Assembly: GCA_029251785.1 (NCBI GenBank)
Contig: JAQXCQ010000088.1
Span: forward strand, 1-35,777
DNA length: 35,777 bases
Reading direction: 5' to 3'
DNA from: Maricaulis sp.
GTDB lineage: Bacteria > Pseudomonadota > Alphaproteobacteria > Caulobacterales > Maricaulaceae
The first letter of the stretch is position 1. Each line of letters begins with the position of its first letter. A program made the position numbers and the translations under genes. The notes beneath the pieces are model-generated. The model was not told the origin of the DNA and made no database searches. It was given only the letters and a program-made list of their open reading frames with translations. This document shows, in pieces, positions 1-8,183 of the stretch.

Positions 1-378
1 GACCCGAGCGCGTTGGTTCACCGCATCGCTGATACTAAGGCGACTAGCACAGTGGTGGAATTACTGGCGCGGGGCGCTATATGTAACTGGCTGATTTGCC
101 TGGCGATATGGATGACCGCCCGCACGACAAATGACGTGGCCAAATGCATCCTAATTTTCTGGTGCCTGTTCGCCTTTGTCGCCGCTGGCTTCGAGCACGG
201 TGTCGCCAATATGACGGTGTTTTCAATTTCGCTCATGGGAGCGGGTCCGGACAGCGTGACGTTCGTCTCGGCCTTCTTCAACCTGCTCTGGGTCTCGATC
301 GGCAATCTAATCGGCGGAGCGGGCTTTATCGGCGTTGGCTATTATTTGACGAATATTAGCGGCGAAGAGCCGGTCTAG
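1..378 (+). CDS. Formate/nitrite transporter (FNT) family channel, C-terminal part
   Basis: The reading frame is open from the first base of the window, so only the last 125 residues of a protein that is usually about 270 aa are present. Family signatures are visible: [15 protein letters not shown], a helix ending in the GFEHGVANM motif that carries the conserved pore histidine of FocA/NirC-type channels, and a final [14 protein letters not shown] helix. FNT proteins are pentameric inner-membrane channels for small monovalent anions such as formate, nitrite or hydrosulfide. The substrate cannot be told from this fragment. The gene is convergent with glyQ and the two stop codons overlap in the tetranucleotide CTAG at 375-378. 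The nearby YeeE/YedE genes suggest, but do not prove, a sulfur-anion role. Confidence 0.88.
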   Translation, partial: DPSALVHRIADTKATSTVVELLARGAICNWLICLAIWMTARTTNDVAKCILIFWCLFAFVAAGFEHGVANMTVFSISLMGAGPDSVTFVSAFFNLLWVSIGNLIGGAGFIGVGYYLTNISGEEPV

Positions 379-1262
379 GCGTCTTCCAGCGCCTTACGCT
401 CGCACGCTACCCAAGCTTCGGCACAGCCCTTCGCCAGTTCACGCACTCTCGCGATCCAGCTGGCACGCTCGGCGACGGAGATCGCACCGCGCGCATCGAC
501 CAGATTGAACAGGTGTGAGGCTTTCAGGCAGTAATCATAGGCCGGCAGTGGCAATGGCTTATCCAGCGCCAGCAAGTCCTTGCACTGCTGGGCAGCTTCC
601 TCGAACCAGCGGGTCAGGATATCAACATTGGCGTGGTCGAAATTGTATTCGGAATACTGGCGTTCGGCTTCCTGGAAGACATCGCCGTATTTCAGACCGG
701 CACCGTTGAAGTCGAGATCGTAGACATTGTCGACGCCCTGCACATACATGGCGAGACGCTCGAGACCATAGGTCAGCTCGCCGGACACCAGATCTACGTC
801 GAGGCCACCCACTTGCTGAAAATAAGTGAATTGGCTGACTTCCATACCGTCACACCAAATCTCCCAACCGACGCCCCAGGCACCGACGGTCGGGTTTTCC
901 CAGTCGTCCTCAACGAAGCGGACGTCATGCAAATTGCGGTCGATACCGATGGCGTCGAGGGAACCCAGATAGAGGTCCTGAATATTAGGCGGGCACGGCT
1001 TCAGGAGCACTTGAAACTGGTAATAATGCTGCAGACGGTTTGGGTTCTCGCCATAGCGACCATCGGACGGACGGCGCGAGGGCTGCACATAGGCCGCATT
1101 CCACGGGCGTGGCCCCAGCGAACGCAATGTCGTCGACGGGTGCAGTGTTCCTGCGCCCACTTCAACGTCATAGGGCTGCAATATCGCGCAGCCCTGCTTG
1201 GCCCAATAATGCTGAAGACGAAGGATAAGGTCCTGGAAGGACGGCGCTTTATCGGCTGCCAT
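375..1262 (-). CDS. glyQ: Glycine--tRNA ligase alpha subunit
   Basis: This is the catalytic (class II synthetase) alpha subunit of the bacterial alpha2beta2 glycyl-tRNA synthetase, 295 aa and full length for the family. Recognisable segments are [18 protein letters not shown] at the N terminus, [14 protein letters not shown], and the [22 protein letters not shown] block followed by QQVGG. The open frame continues upstream to 1337, but the ATG at 1262 is preferred: AGGAAAA lies about 7 bases before it and MAADKAPSF matches the usual start. It is the last gene of a minus-strand cluster whose upstream members are a small membrane protein and two YeeE/YedE proteins, with an 80-base gap before glyQ. 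The beta subunit gene glyS, often close by in this class, is not downstream: the next gene is the convergent FNT channel. Confidence 0.96.
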   Translation of the reverse strand: MAADKAPSFQDLILRLQHYWAKQGCAILQPYDVEVGAGTLHPSTTLRSLGPRPWNAAYVQPSRRPSDGRYGENPNRLQHYYQFQVLLKPCPPNIQDLYLGSLDAIGIDRNLHDVRFVEDDWENPTVGAWGVGWEIWCDGMEVSQFTYFQQVGGLDVDLVSGELTYGLERLAMYVQGVDNVYDLDFNGAGLKYGDVFQEAERQYSEYNFDHANVDILTRWFEEAAQQCKDLLALDKPLPLPAYDYCLKASHLFNLVDARGAISVAERASWIARVRELAKGCAEAWVACERKALEDA

Positions 1263-1342
1263 GGCAACTTTTCCTGATGGAATTTTGATCGACTGAGAAT
1301 TTGCGCGGACACTAGGCATGACAGGCGCGCTAGGCAAGCAGG

Positions 1343-1528
1343 CTATTCGGTTGGGTCGGACTTGTCGGCATCTGGAGCGGGATTGTGGTCGCTGTCAGCC
1401 TTGAGCTTGGCCTCCACAGCCTTCCGCGCCATGTCCTCGACATCGGCGTTGGTGCGCGCCTTGCGGCCCCGCAGCAGCACAAACAAGACCAGGACCATGG
1501 CGAAGACGACAAGCGGTAATGCGGACAT
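1343..1528 (-). CDS. Small single-pass membrane protein of unknown function
   Basis: A 61-aa protein with one hydrophobic segment (about residues 3-20, ending LLRGRK) followed by a charged, probably cytoplasmic tail rich in Asp, Lys and Ala. I do not recognise a named family. Support for it being real: a GGGGAG ribosome binding site lies about 8 bases before the ATG, the start is only 3 bases after the stop of the YeeE/YedE gene, and it is followed by glyQ on the same strand. It could be a small accessory subunit or simply a housekeeping membrane protein. The sequence gives no substrate or partner. Confidence 0.7.
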   Translation of the reverse strand: MSALPLVVFAMVLVLFVLLRGRKARTNADVEDMARKAVEAKLKADSDHNPAPDADKSDPTE

Positions 1529-1531
1529 GTA

Positions 1532-1960
1532 TCAGCTCTCCCCGGCCCAATAGCGCTTGGTGAATTGGAAAATTGCCATGCCGCCGGCCATCGCGGCAAA
1601 AAAACCAATCACTTTGAGCCCACCCAGGGATAGCGCCGAGATTGCTGGACCCGGACAAAGGCCGACCAGACCCCAGCCAATCCCGAAGAGCACCGCACCA
1701 ATGGCCAAGGGCGCGTCAATTTCTCGCTTGCCCGGGATTTCAAATTTCTCTGCAAACAGAGGCGTTTCGCGTTTACCGACGACGAAATATCCGACCGCAG
1801 TGACGGCCAGAGCGCTACCCATGACGAAGGCAAGCGACGGGTCCCAACTTCCGAAAATGTCGAGAAATGACAAAACTTTGTCAGGATTGACCATTTGCGA
1901 AACTGTAAGGCCGAGGCCAAATACCAAACCGGCCATCAGAGCTGTGAGATTTTTCTTCAT
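1532..1960 (-). CDS. YeeE/YedE (DUF6691) half-transporter, second of a pair
   Basis: A 142-aa membrane protein of the YeeE/YedE sulfur-transport family, starting MKKNLTALMAGLVFGLGLTVSQM and containing the family block GIGWGLVGLCPGPAIS with its conserved Cys, followed by a last helix near FFAAMAGGMAIF. The start at 1960 is set by GGAGG immediately upstream, and it lies one base after the stop of the previous gene, so the two are translationally linked. Paired half-length proteins like these (PmpA/PmpB-type) resemble the two halves of the full-length thiosulfate transporter TsuA/YeeE, in which conserved cysteines guide thiosulfate. A role in moving thiosulfate or another reduced sulfur species is inferred from the family, not shown here. 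Confidence 0.88.
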   Translation of the reverse strand: MKKNLTALMAGLVFGLGLTVSQMVNPDKVLSFLDIFGSWDPSLAFVMGSALAVTAVGYFVVGKRETPLFAEKFEIPGKREIDAPLAIGAVLFGIGWGLVGLCPGPAISALSLGGLKVIGFFAAMAGGMAIFQFTKRYWAGES

Positions 1961-1961
1961 G

Positions 1962-2387
1962 TCAGCCTCCCAACACAAGCTGGAGAATTGCGACCGTCGC
2001 CATGCCGGCGCCCATGAAAAGCAGCACAGAGACAAGAGAACGCTTCGACAATCGCGACAGGCCACACACGCCGTGTCCGCTAGTGCAGCCCGATCCCAAT
2101 CGTGTCCCAAAACCGACAAATAGCCCGCCCAACACTATGAGCGGCCAAGAGGCATCCATTTGAAAAACCGGCTTCTCACCAGAGACAAGCCAGACCAAAA
2201 CCGGCGCTATAATCAACCCCAAGACGAATAGAGCGCGCCAGATCTTGTCGCCAGAACCTGCCAATGCGATGCCAGACAAAATACCGCTGATCCCGGCAAT
2301 TCGGCCATTCAGCAACATTAGCATAACGGCGGACAACCCGATCAAGGCGCCGCCGATGCTGGCTGATACCGGTGTAAACATGTCCAT
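1962..2387 (-). CDS. YeeE/YedE half-transporter, first of a pair
   Basis: A 141-aa membrane protein beginning MDMFTPVSASIGGALIGLSA, with several hydrophobic helices and the hallmark motif GSGCTSGHGVCGLSRLS, which carries two cysteines of the YeeE/YedE family. The ATG at 2387 has GAGGGG about 9 bases upstream. The open frame runs further to 2417 but without a better ribosome site. It is the first gene of the minus-strand cluster ending in glyQ, and its stop is one base before the next ATG. Family members import thiosulfate or related sulfur compounds. No BigR or other regulator gene is next to it. Confidence 0.88.
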   Translation of the reverse strand: MDMFTPVSASIGGALIGLSAVMLMLLNGRIAGISGILSGIALAGSGDKIWRALFVLGLIIAPVLVWLVSGEKPVFQMDASWPLIVLGGLFVGFGTRLGSGCTSGHGVCGLSRLSKRSLVSVLLFMGAGMATVAILQLVLGG

Positions 2388-2507
2388 GATCAATCGCCCC
2401 TCTAAATTATTGCGCACCCACCTCTAACCGAGGTCGCGGGTTTGAGAAACCGGTATGCGTGACGGTCTTGTCCAAACCAATTGTGGCATTAACTATGATT
2501 TCGGGGC

Positions 2508-2545
2508 ACATTTCCGCTCGCCTGCACTCGGCGCGACGGAAATGT
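2508..2545. repeat. Nested inverted repeat upstream of the efflux operon
   Basis: The arms ACATTTCCG (2508-2516) and CGGAAATGT (2537-2545) are perfectly complementary. They enclose a second smaller stem, CGCC/GGCG, around the loop TGCACTC. The structure sits in the 210-base spacer between the divergent YeeE/YedE gene and the adaptor gene, 53 bases before the adaptor start. It could be an operator for a dimeric repressor, a leader hairpin or a terminator-like structure. There is no T-run after it, so a simple terminator is unlikely. Confidence 0.5.
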
Positions 2546-2597
2546 TTGAGTGCACGCGTATCACGGCACTGAGTGTGATTGCATTGGGGAATCTATA

Positions 2598-4112
2598 ATG
2601 GGTAGCAAAAGTTGGCTGTTTGGCGGAATCATTTTGATCCTGGCCGCAGGAGGCTGGTGGTGGAGTACAAAAGATTCCGCTCCACAGCCCGGCGCTCTGA
2701 GCATCGAATCCTCCGTCGTCGAGCGCGGCAGCGTGCGACGCGTGGTGGCCGCAACCGGCAGCGTACGTGCGCTGGTCACGGTGGAGGTGGGCTCTCAGGT
2801 CTCTGGGCAAATCGCCGAGCTAAATGTGGATTTCAATGATCAGGTCGAAGCGGATCAGATCATCGCCCGCATTGACCCGCAATCTATCGAAACGCGGGTG
2901 CGCGAAGCGGAAGCCTCACGCGCCAATGCCGCGGCAACACTGCAATTGCAGCGCGCTAGTCTTGAGCGCGTTCGCGCCAATGTCATCTCTGCCGAACTTG
3001 AATTTTCGCGCATCGAAACGTTGCATGCGCGAGGCACGGCCTCCCAGGCGGCGCTCGACAATGCGCGGGCTGCTTTGGACGTCGTACAAGCAGATCTGAG
3101 CGTGGCGACAGCCCAGATCGCCAGTGCCCGGGCGAATTTACAACAGCGAGACGCGACCCTGGATGGCGCACAAATTGATCTTGAGCGGACCTTTATTCGT
3201 GCGCCGATTAGTGGCGTGGTGGTGGATCGAGCGGTAGATCAAGGTCAGACAGTGGCCGCCAGCTTGTCGGCCCCCACCCTGTTCACAATAGCCCAGGATT
3301 TGAGCCGAATTCAGGTGGATGCACAGATTGATGAAGCCGATATCGGACAGATCGCCCAGGGACAATCCGTCAGCTTCACAGTGGATGCCTATCCGGATCT
3401 GAGCATGACTGGCGAGGTTGACCAGATCCGCCTGGCCCCCATCACCCTGCAAAACGTCGTGACCTATACAGTTGTCGTTTCAGCCAATAATCCGGGACAA
3501 CGTCTACTTCCCGGTATGACGGCCAATCTGGATATCATCACCGGTGAACGCAGCGATGTGCTGACTGTGCCCAACTCTGCCCTGCGATTTCGTCCGTCCC
3601 CGGCCCTGGATGGCCGCACGCAGCCCCTGTCGGACGGCGGGACTGAAGGTGGACGCGGCGGTGCTGGCCCGGGCGGGGCCGGTGGTGGACCGGGCGGCGC
3701 GGGTCGTGGAGGCCGTGGTGGTGGTCGAGGCGGCCCCGGTGCCGCAATTGATCGCATGGCCGAGCAGCTGAATATGGATCAGGCGCAGCAGGATGCCGCG
3801 CGTGAGGCGATGCAGGGCATTTTCTCTCGCATCCGATCGAGTGGCCAACGGCCAGACCGTTCTGCCATTCAGGCCGAATTGACACGTGCTCTGCAAGACA
3901 TTTTGACCGAAGAGCAAATGCAGCTGTATCGCACACAGCAACGGGAGGCGCAGGAGACTCGAACGGCGACTGTCTGGGTAGAGCAAGACGATGGTATCTT
4001 GGCCGAACGCCGGGTGCGTGTTGGTATTGGAGATAGTCAACGTTCAGAGATTGTCCGGGGTCAACTTGAGGCCGGGGAGACCGTGGTGACCCGCGCTCGC
4101 GAGTCACGCTGA
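2598..4112 (+). CDS. MacA-like periplasmic adaptor of an ABC efflux system, with Gly-rich insert
   Basis: A 504-aa membrane-fusion (HlyD/MacA) protein. Residues 5-19 form an N-terminal membrane anchor. A lipoyl/barrel half follows (VSGQIAELNVDFNDQVEADQ), then a long alanine/glutamine-rich coiled-coil hairpin (about 90-200), the second lipoyl half ending FIRAPISGVVVDRAVDQGQTV, and a beta-barrel with PGMTANLDI. Between the barrel and the membrane-proximal end lies an insert at about 347-456: a glycine run followed by a helical segment containing LTEEQMQLYRTQQ, which resembles the LTxxQ repeats of Spy/CpxP-like periplasmic proteins. The ATG at 2598 was chosen for its GGGGA site 7 bases upstream. 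An ATG 48 bases earlier is less likely. The stop overlaps the ATPase start (TGATG). With the next two genes it would form a MacAB-type exporter. No TolC-like gene follows. Confidence 0.9.
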   Translation: MGSKSWLFGGIILILAAGGWWWSTKDSAPQPGALSIESSVVERGSVRRVVAATGSVRALVTVEVGSQVSGQIAELNVDFNDQVEADQIIARIDPQSIETRVREAEASRANAAATLQLQRASLERVRANVISAELEFSRIETLHARGTASQAALDNARAALDVVQADLSVATAQIASARANLQQRDATLDGAQIDLERTFIRAPISGVVVDRAVDQGQTVAASLSAPTLFTIAQDLSRIQVDAQIDEADIGQIAQGQSVSFTVDAYPDLSMTGEVDQIRLAPITLQNVVTYTVVVSANNPGQRLLPGMTANLDIITGERSDVLTVPNSALRFRPSPALDGRTQPLSDGGTEGGRGGAGPGGAGGGPGGAGRGGRGGGRGGPGAAIDRMAEQLNMDQAQQDAAREAMQGIFSRIRSSGQRPDRSAIQAELTRALQDILTEEQMQLYRTQQREAQETRTATVWVEQDDGILAERRVRVGIGDSQRSEIVRGQLEAGETVVTRARESR

Positions 4113-4798
4113 TGGCCGCAATTCCGCTGATTTCTGCCCGAAATTTGACCAAGATATATGCCATGGGTGGCGAGGAAGTTCGCGCGCTTGATGGTGTCAG
4201 CCTGACGATTAATTCTGGCGATTATGTTGCGGTGACCGGTGCATCCGGTTCGGGCAAATCGACGTTTATGAATTTGCTCGGCGCGCTCGATCGCCCAACC
4301 AGTGGACATCTGAGTGTTGGGGGTGAGGATCTCAGCGAGATTGAACCAGGGAATTTGGCCGGATTTCGGAATCAAATGGTCGGATTTGTTTTTCAGCAAT
4401 TTAATTTGCTGGCCCGAACCACGGCGGTCGACAATGTCGCCCTGCCTCTTTTGTATGCCGGGATAGACTCAGCGGAGCGACGCGAGAAAGCGATCGCCTG
4501 CCTGAAACTGCTCGGCTTGGGTGATCGGCTTGGCCACCATCCGTCACAATTATCGGGTGGGCAGCAACAGAGGGTGGCGATCGCCCGGGCCCTGGTCAAT
4601 GACCCGTCCATACTGCTCGCCGATGAGCCGACGGGCGCACTCGACACACAGACTTCGACAGAAATCATGGCGGTATTTGACAAACTCAATGCCGATGGCA
4701 TCACGATTATCCTTGTGACCCACGAGCAGGAGGTCGCCGATCATGCCCGACGGCAATTGGTGTTTCGAGATGGGCGCGTGCTGGAGGACAGGTCATGA
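4112..4798 (+). CDS. MacB-type ABC transporter ATP-binding protein
   Basis: A 228-aa stand-alone ABC ATPase of the LolD/MacB (FtsE-like) group. Visible motifs are Walker A GASGSGKST near residues 46-54, the Q-loop at VFQQFNLL, the signature LSGGQQQRVAIARAL, Walker B ILLADEPTGALD and the switch His in LVTHEQ. The start overlaps the adaptor stop and the stop overlaps the permease ATG (ATGA at 4795-4798), so the three proteins are very likely made in step. It energises the permease encoded next, probably for export of a hydrophobic compound, peptide or lipid; the substrate is unknown. Confidence 0.95.
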   Translation: MAAIPLISARNLTKIYAMGGEEVRALDGVSLTINSGDYVAVTGASGSGKSTFMNLLGALDRPTSGHLSVGGEDLSEIEPGNLAGFRNQMVGFVFQQFNLLARTTAVDNVALPLLYAGIDSAERREKAIACLKLLGLGDRLGHHPSQLSGGQQQRVAIARALVNDPSILLADEPTGALDTQTSTEIMAVFDKLNADGITIILVTHEQEVADHARRQLVFRDGRVLEDRS

Positions 4799-6030
4799 AT
4801 TTATGGGCGTCAGTCCAGGTTGCGCTGATTGCTCTGCGGGTCAACGCGATGCGCAGTGCTCTGGCCATGCTCGGTGTGATCATCGGGGTCGCATCGGTGA
4901 TCGTTCTGGTTTCCATTAGTGAGGGCACGAAGGCCGCGGTTGAGGCGCAAATTTCACGCTTCGGCACCAACCTCCTGATCGTTCGACCCGGTTCGAGCAT
5001 TTTTGGCGGGCGCCGAGGTGGGGCCGGATCAGCCACCCCGATGAACGATTCCGATGCCTTGGCCATTCGTGATGAAATCTCCGGAGTCAGCGGCGTCTCG
5101 GGCGAAGTTTCGACCGGTGCCAGCGTCATAGCGGGCAATGTGAACTGGCCAACGCGAATTCAGGGTGTAAACGCCGAATTCTTCGATGTTCGAGACTGGA
5201 TTCTCGATGAAGGCCGCCTGTTTGACGAAGATGAAGACAGCGCCAGTCGTCGGCTGGCTGTCGTGGGTCAGACCATCGTCGCGGAGGTCTTCGACGGAGC
5301 CAGTCCGGTGGGGCAGACCCTGCGAGTAGGCGGCGTACCGTTTGAGGTGATCGGCACGGTTGAGGGCAAGGGGCAAACATCGTTTGGGTCCGATCAGGAC
5401 GATATCGTCTTTGCGCCGCTCTCGACTGTCCGCTCCAGGCTAGGTGCAAGCCGAACGCCGACGGTACGCGGAGCGGTTTCGACAATTTACGTAGATGTCG
5501 GACCGGGTGAACGCATAGATAATGTGATTTTGGACATTCAGGATCTACTTCGGCTTCGCCGCGGGATTGAACCAGGCGCTGATGATGACTTTTCCGTTGC
5601 CAGCCTCGCAGAATTCATCCGGGCGCGAAACGAAACCGAGAGCCAACTTGGCCTACTTTTGGCCGTCGGTGCTGCTATCGTTTTGCTGGTTGGCGGGATC
5701 GGAATCATGAACATCATGCTGGTGTCGGTCACCGAGAGAACACGCGAAATTGGCTTGCGGCTTGCGATTGGTGCGCGCCCCGGCGATATACGAAACCAAT
5801 TCCTGATTGAAAGTGTGATTTTGTGTTTGATTGGCGGCGTTATCGGACTCGGGGTCGGAATATCTGGCACCTTGATTTACGCCGAAGTTGGACAATTGGA
5901 GATTGCCGTTAACCCGTTGATTATTCTTCTGGCGATTGGTGCATCGGTCCTGGTGGGCATATTCTTTGGGCTGTATCCCGCTCATAGAGCTTCTAAATTA
6001 AATCCGATCGAAGCTCTGAGATTTGAATAA
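4795..6030 (+). CDS. MacB-type ABC transporter permease (MacB_PCD plus FtsX domains)
   Basis: A 411-aa permease with the classic four-helix MacB topology: one N-terminal helix (about residues 18-40, SALAMLGVIIGVASVIVLVS), a large periplasmic domain to about residue 280, then three helices with the FtsX signature GGIGIMNIMLVSVTERTREIGLRLAIGAR and the C-terminal YPAHRASKLNPIEALRFE. In E. coli MacB the ATPase is fused to this part; here it is a separate gene. MacB-like permeases work by mechanotransmission with a MacA adaptor and an outer-membrane TolC channel. The gene ends convergently, 11 bases from the TrmN6-like gene. Confidence 0.95.
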   Translation: MNLWASVQVALIALRVNAMRSALAMLGVIIGVASVIVLVSISEGTKAAVEAQISRFGTNLLIVRPGSSIFGGRRGGAGSATPMNDSDALAIRDEISGVSGVSGEVSTGASVIAGNVNWPTRIQGVNAEFFDVRDWILDEGRLFDEDEDSASRRLAVVGQTIVAEVFDGASPVGQTLRVGGVPFEVIGTVEGKGQTSFGSDQDDIVFAPLSTVRSRLGASRTPTVRGAVSTIYVDVGPGERIDNVILDIQDLLRLRRGIEPGADDDFSVASLAEFIRARNETESQLGLLLAVGAAIVLLVGGIGIMNIMLVSVTERTREIGLRLAIGARPGDIRNQFLIESVILCLIGGVIGLGVGISGTLIYAEVGQLEIAVNPLIILLAIGASVLVGIFFGLYPAHRASKLNPIEALRFE

Positions 6031-6041
6031 GATCGGATCGA

Positions 6042-6797
6042 TCAACGCAGGTCGATAACCGCTTGCCCTCGCAGGACCGCATTTGCTTCCGACGTATGCG
6101 CCGATTGGCTATCATCGTGCATAATCAATGGTGCCAACAGCCGCAAAGGTGACCGCCCGGCCTTTCGGGCTGTGACGATGACCCGTTTGGCCGCCTGCCC
6201 TGCACGGGGCTGTACAGGCTTGATGACAATCGAGCCGAAGACATCGGTCAATGACGCCATGATATCCGGCAATGCATCGGCCCTGTGGATCAGCGTCAGG
6301 CGTCCGCGCGGGGCAATCAATTGCGCCGCTGTGTGAATCCAATGCTTGAGTGGGGCATCTCCGGACAGCCAGGCCCGACGCTTCTCAATTTTCGGCAGTC
6401 GCAAGCTATTGGGGTCGTCGAAATAAGGCGGGTTGAAAAAAATTTGTTTGGGTTTGATGGATAAGATTGAAGCGGGCAATGGCGCGGCAAGATCGGCCGC
6501 AACCACGGCAACCCGGTCCTGCTGACGATTCATGGAAATATTCCGCTCGGCAAGGGAGACAGCCTCGGGGTCAATGTCCAATCCAGTAAAGCTGCATTCA
6601 GGTAGCCGGTGCGCGGCGCAGAGCATGACGGCTCCGGGTCCACAACCAAATTCGATCAATTTTTGACCGGGCTCAGCTGTCAAACACGCAGCCAGCAAAA
6701 TGGCATCCATACCGGCCCGATAACCATTTGCCGCCTGTTCGAGCGCAACCTGCCCCCCCAGTATTTTATCCAGGGTCACGCCTTCGGGTTGAGTCAT
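6042..6797 (-). CDS. TrmN6-like SAM-dependent methyltransferase
   Basis: A 251-aa class I methyltransferase. Motif I is FGCGPGAVML (residues 50-59), an acidic residue follows in GLDIDPEAV, and the catalytic motif NPPY is at 122-125 (FFNPPYFDDP), as in N6-adenine methyltransferases. The N terminus LDKILGGQVALEQAANGYRAGMDAILLA is typical of the family containing E. coli TrmN6 (YfiC), which modifies A37 of tRNA1(Val). The exact RNA substrate is inferred from family membership. Its ATG overlaps the stop of the upstream DUF2007 gene (ATGA), so they form a two-gene operon. Confidence 0.88.
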   Translation of the reverse strand: MTQPEGVTLDKILGGQVALEQAANGYRAGMDAILLAACLTAEPGQKLIEFGCGPGAVMLCAAHRLPECSFTGLDIDPEAVSLAERNISMNRQQDRVAVVAADLAAPLPASILSIKPKQIFFNPPYFDDPNSLRLPKIEKRRAWLSGDAPLKHWIHTAAQLIAPRGRLTLIHRADALPDIMASLTDVFGSIVIKPVQPRAGQAAKRVIVTARKAGRSPLRLLAPLIMHDDSQSAHTSEANAVLRGQAVIDLR

Positions 6798-7000
6798 AGC
6801 TGACGCTTCAAATGTTCCGTCAAGATAGCGCGTGCTTGGGCTTCATCTTCATCGATAACCGAAATGATCTGAGGTATCGCACCGGAATACATGCTCGACA
6901 TTGCTGCGTGTAAAACAAACGATTCAATGCCTGCATCCGCCAACAAGGATTTTGCGAAAGTAATTTCAATCGGATCGGTTGTTGTGAGCACCTGCTTCAT
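6794..7000 (-). CDS. DUF2007 small protein
   Basis: A 68-aa soluble protein matching the DUF2007 pattern: a start of the MKQVLTTTDPIEITFAKSLLADAGI type followed by an acidic stretch VIDEDEAQARAIL. Family members are described only as putative signal-transducing or regulatory proteins. The start at 7000 is supported by AGGAGA about 8 bases upstream. It overlaps the methyltransferase gene by 4 bases and is divergent from the polyprenyl synthase gene, a placement common in alphaproteobacteria. Confidence 0.82.
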   Translation of the reverse strand: MKQVLTTTDPIEITFAKSLLADAGIESFVLHAAMSSMYSGAIPQIISVIDEDEAQARAILTEHLKRQL

Positions 7001-7041
7001 AGGAAAATTCTCCTGCGCTGTTGTGACGCCGTTTTGTAAGG

Positions 7042-7070
7042 TTGCCGGTTGCCACCTTGATTTATATTAT
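7042..7070 (+). promoter_or_regulatory. Sigma-70-like promoter for the polyprenyl synthase gene
   Basis: TTGCCG (7042-7047) and TATTAT (7065-7070) are separated by exactly 17 bases, with the start codon 45 bases further on. This is the only good -35/-10 pair in the divergent spacer. It is a match by eye and no transcription start is known. Confidence 0.5.
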
Positions 7071-7115
7071 TGCACAAAATGGCCCTGATGTGGGGCTTTG
7101 AGGGGGTCTCCCGAC

Positions 7116-8162
7116 GTGGATGCCATAGTGAGCGTAGACGCGACAAGCGCAAAACGTGTGGAGCAGCCACGCAATGCGGCCGAACGGCTTGCACAGCTTG
7201 TCTATGAAGACATGCGGCTTGTGGATGCGCTCATTCTTGAGCGCATGCAAAGTCATGTCACTCTGATCCCCGATCTGGCTCGATATTTGATTGAAGCGGG
7301 TGGCAAACGTGTTCGTCCGATGATCACTGTGGCCTGCGCCAATATGCTGGGTTATCGCGATGAAGCACCGCTAAAGCTGGCCGCTGCCGTCGAATTTATT
7401 CATACTGCAACCCTCCTGCATGATGATGTGGTCGATAAAAGTGGCATGCGCCGTGGACAGCAGGCCGCCAATTTGATCTGGGGCAATGCCTCCAGCGTTT
7501 TGGTCGGTGACTTCCTGTTTGCGCGCTCCTTCACCTTGATGGTGGAAGCGGGTTCGATGAAGGCGTTAGGCGTTTTGTCCTCTGCCGCCTCAACAATTGC
7601 CGAGGGAGAAGTACGCCAATTAGCAGCGATCAAGGATATTGGCGTTTCGGTGGAAACCTATATGGCGATCATCGGAGCCAAAACCGCGGCATTATTTGCG
7701 GCGGCGGCACAAGTATCCGGCATCGTCGCGGAACGCCCGCTCGCGGAAGAGATGGCGCTTGAGACCTATGGACGTGAACTTGGCCTCGCATTTCAATTGG
7801 TAGATGACGCACTCGATTACAGCGGGCGTGAAGCCGCGTTGGGCAAGACAGTCGGTGACGATTTTCGTGAAGGCAAAGTGACACTGCCCGTTGCCTTGTC
7901 TATCAAGCAGGCAGGCAGCCGTGACGGTGGTGAGGACGAGGCCCGCTTTTGGACCCGAACCATCAGCGAAGGTGATCAGCTGGACGGGGATTTCGATATT
8001 GCCCTGTCCTACATGCGGGAAAATGGCGCTTTATCTGCCACCCTGCAGGCTGCTCACGATCACGCGACTAGGGCTCGTGAGGCGCTGGCTATTTTTCCGA
8101 AAAACAAGTGGCGGATGACGCTTGAAGATCTGGCGGACTTTGTGGTCGAGCGCGCCTATTAA
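7116..8162 (+). CDS. ispB: Long-chain polyprenyl (octaprenyl-type) diphosphate synthase
   Basis: A 348-aa all-trans prenyltransferase that extends farnesyl/geranyl diphosphate with isopentenyl units to give the side chain of ubiquinone. The first Asp-rich motif is LLHDDVVD (aspartates at about 103, 104 and 107), preceded by GGKRVRP (substrate binding). The second is FQLVDDALDY near residue 228. No bulky aromatic residue sits directly before the first motif (HTATLLHDD), which fits a long-chain product; the exact length (C40 to C50) cannot be read off. GTG at 7116 is chosen because AGGGGG lies 9 bases upstream; the TTG at 7098 overlaps no ribosome site and is unlikely. Convergent with the following gene. 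Confidence 0.92.
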   Translation: MDAIVSVDATSAKRVEQPRNAAERLAQLVYEDMRLVDALILERMQSHVTLIPDLARYLIEAGGKRVRPMITVACANMLGYRDEAPLKLAAAVEFIHTATLLHDDVVDKSGMRRGQQAANLIWGNASSVLVGDFLFARSFTLMVEAGSMKALGVLSSAASTIAEGEVRQLAAIKDIGVSVETYMAIIGAKTAALFAAAAQVSGIVAERPLAEEMALETYGRELGLAFQLVDDALDYSGREAALGKTVGDDFREGKVTLPVALSIKQAGSRDGGEDEARFWTRTISEGDQLDGDFDIALSYMRENGALSATLQAAHDHATRAREALAIFPKNKWRMTLEDLADFVVERAY

Positions 8163-8183
8163 GGTCCGGCTTTAAGACCTCTA

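Noticed and set aside
633-1277. Long open frame (214 aa) on the plus strand
   Set aside because: It is entirely antisense to glyQ, has no ribosome site and its composition is that of a shadow frame.
8162-8180. Terminator between ispB and the glycosyltransferase gene (AGGTC/GACCT)
   Set aside because: The stem is only five A/T-containing pairs and is not followed by a T-run on either strand.
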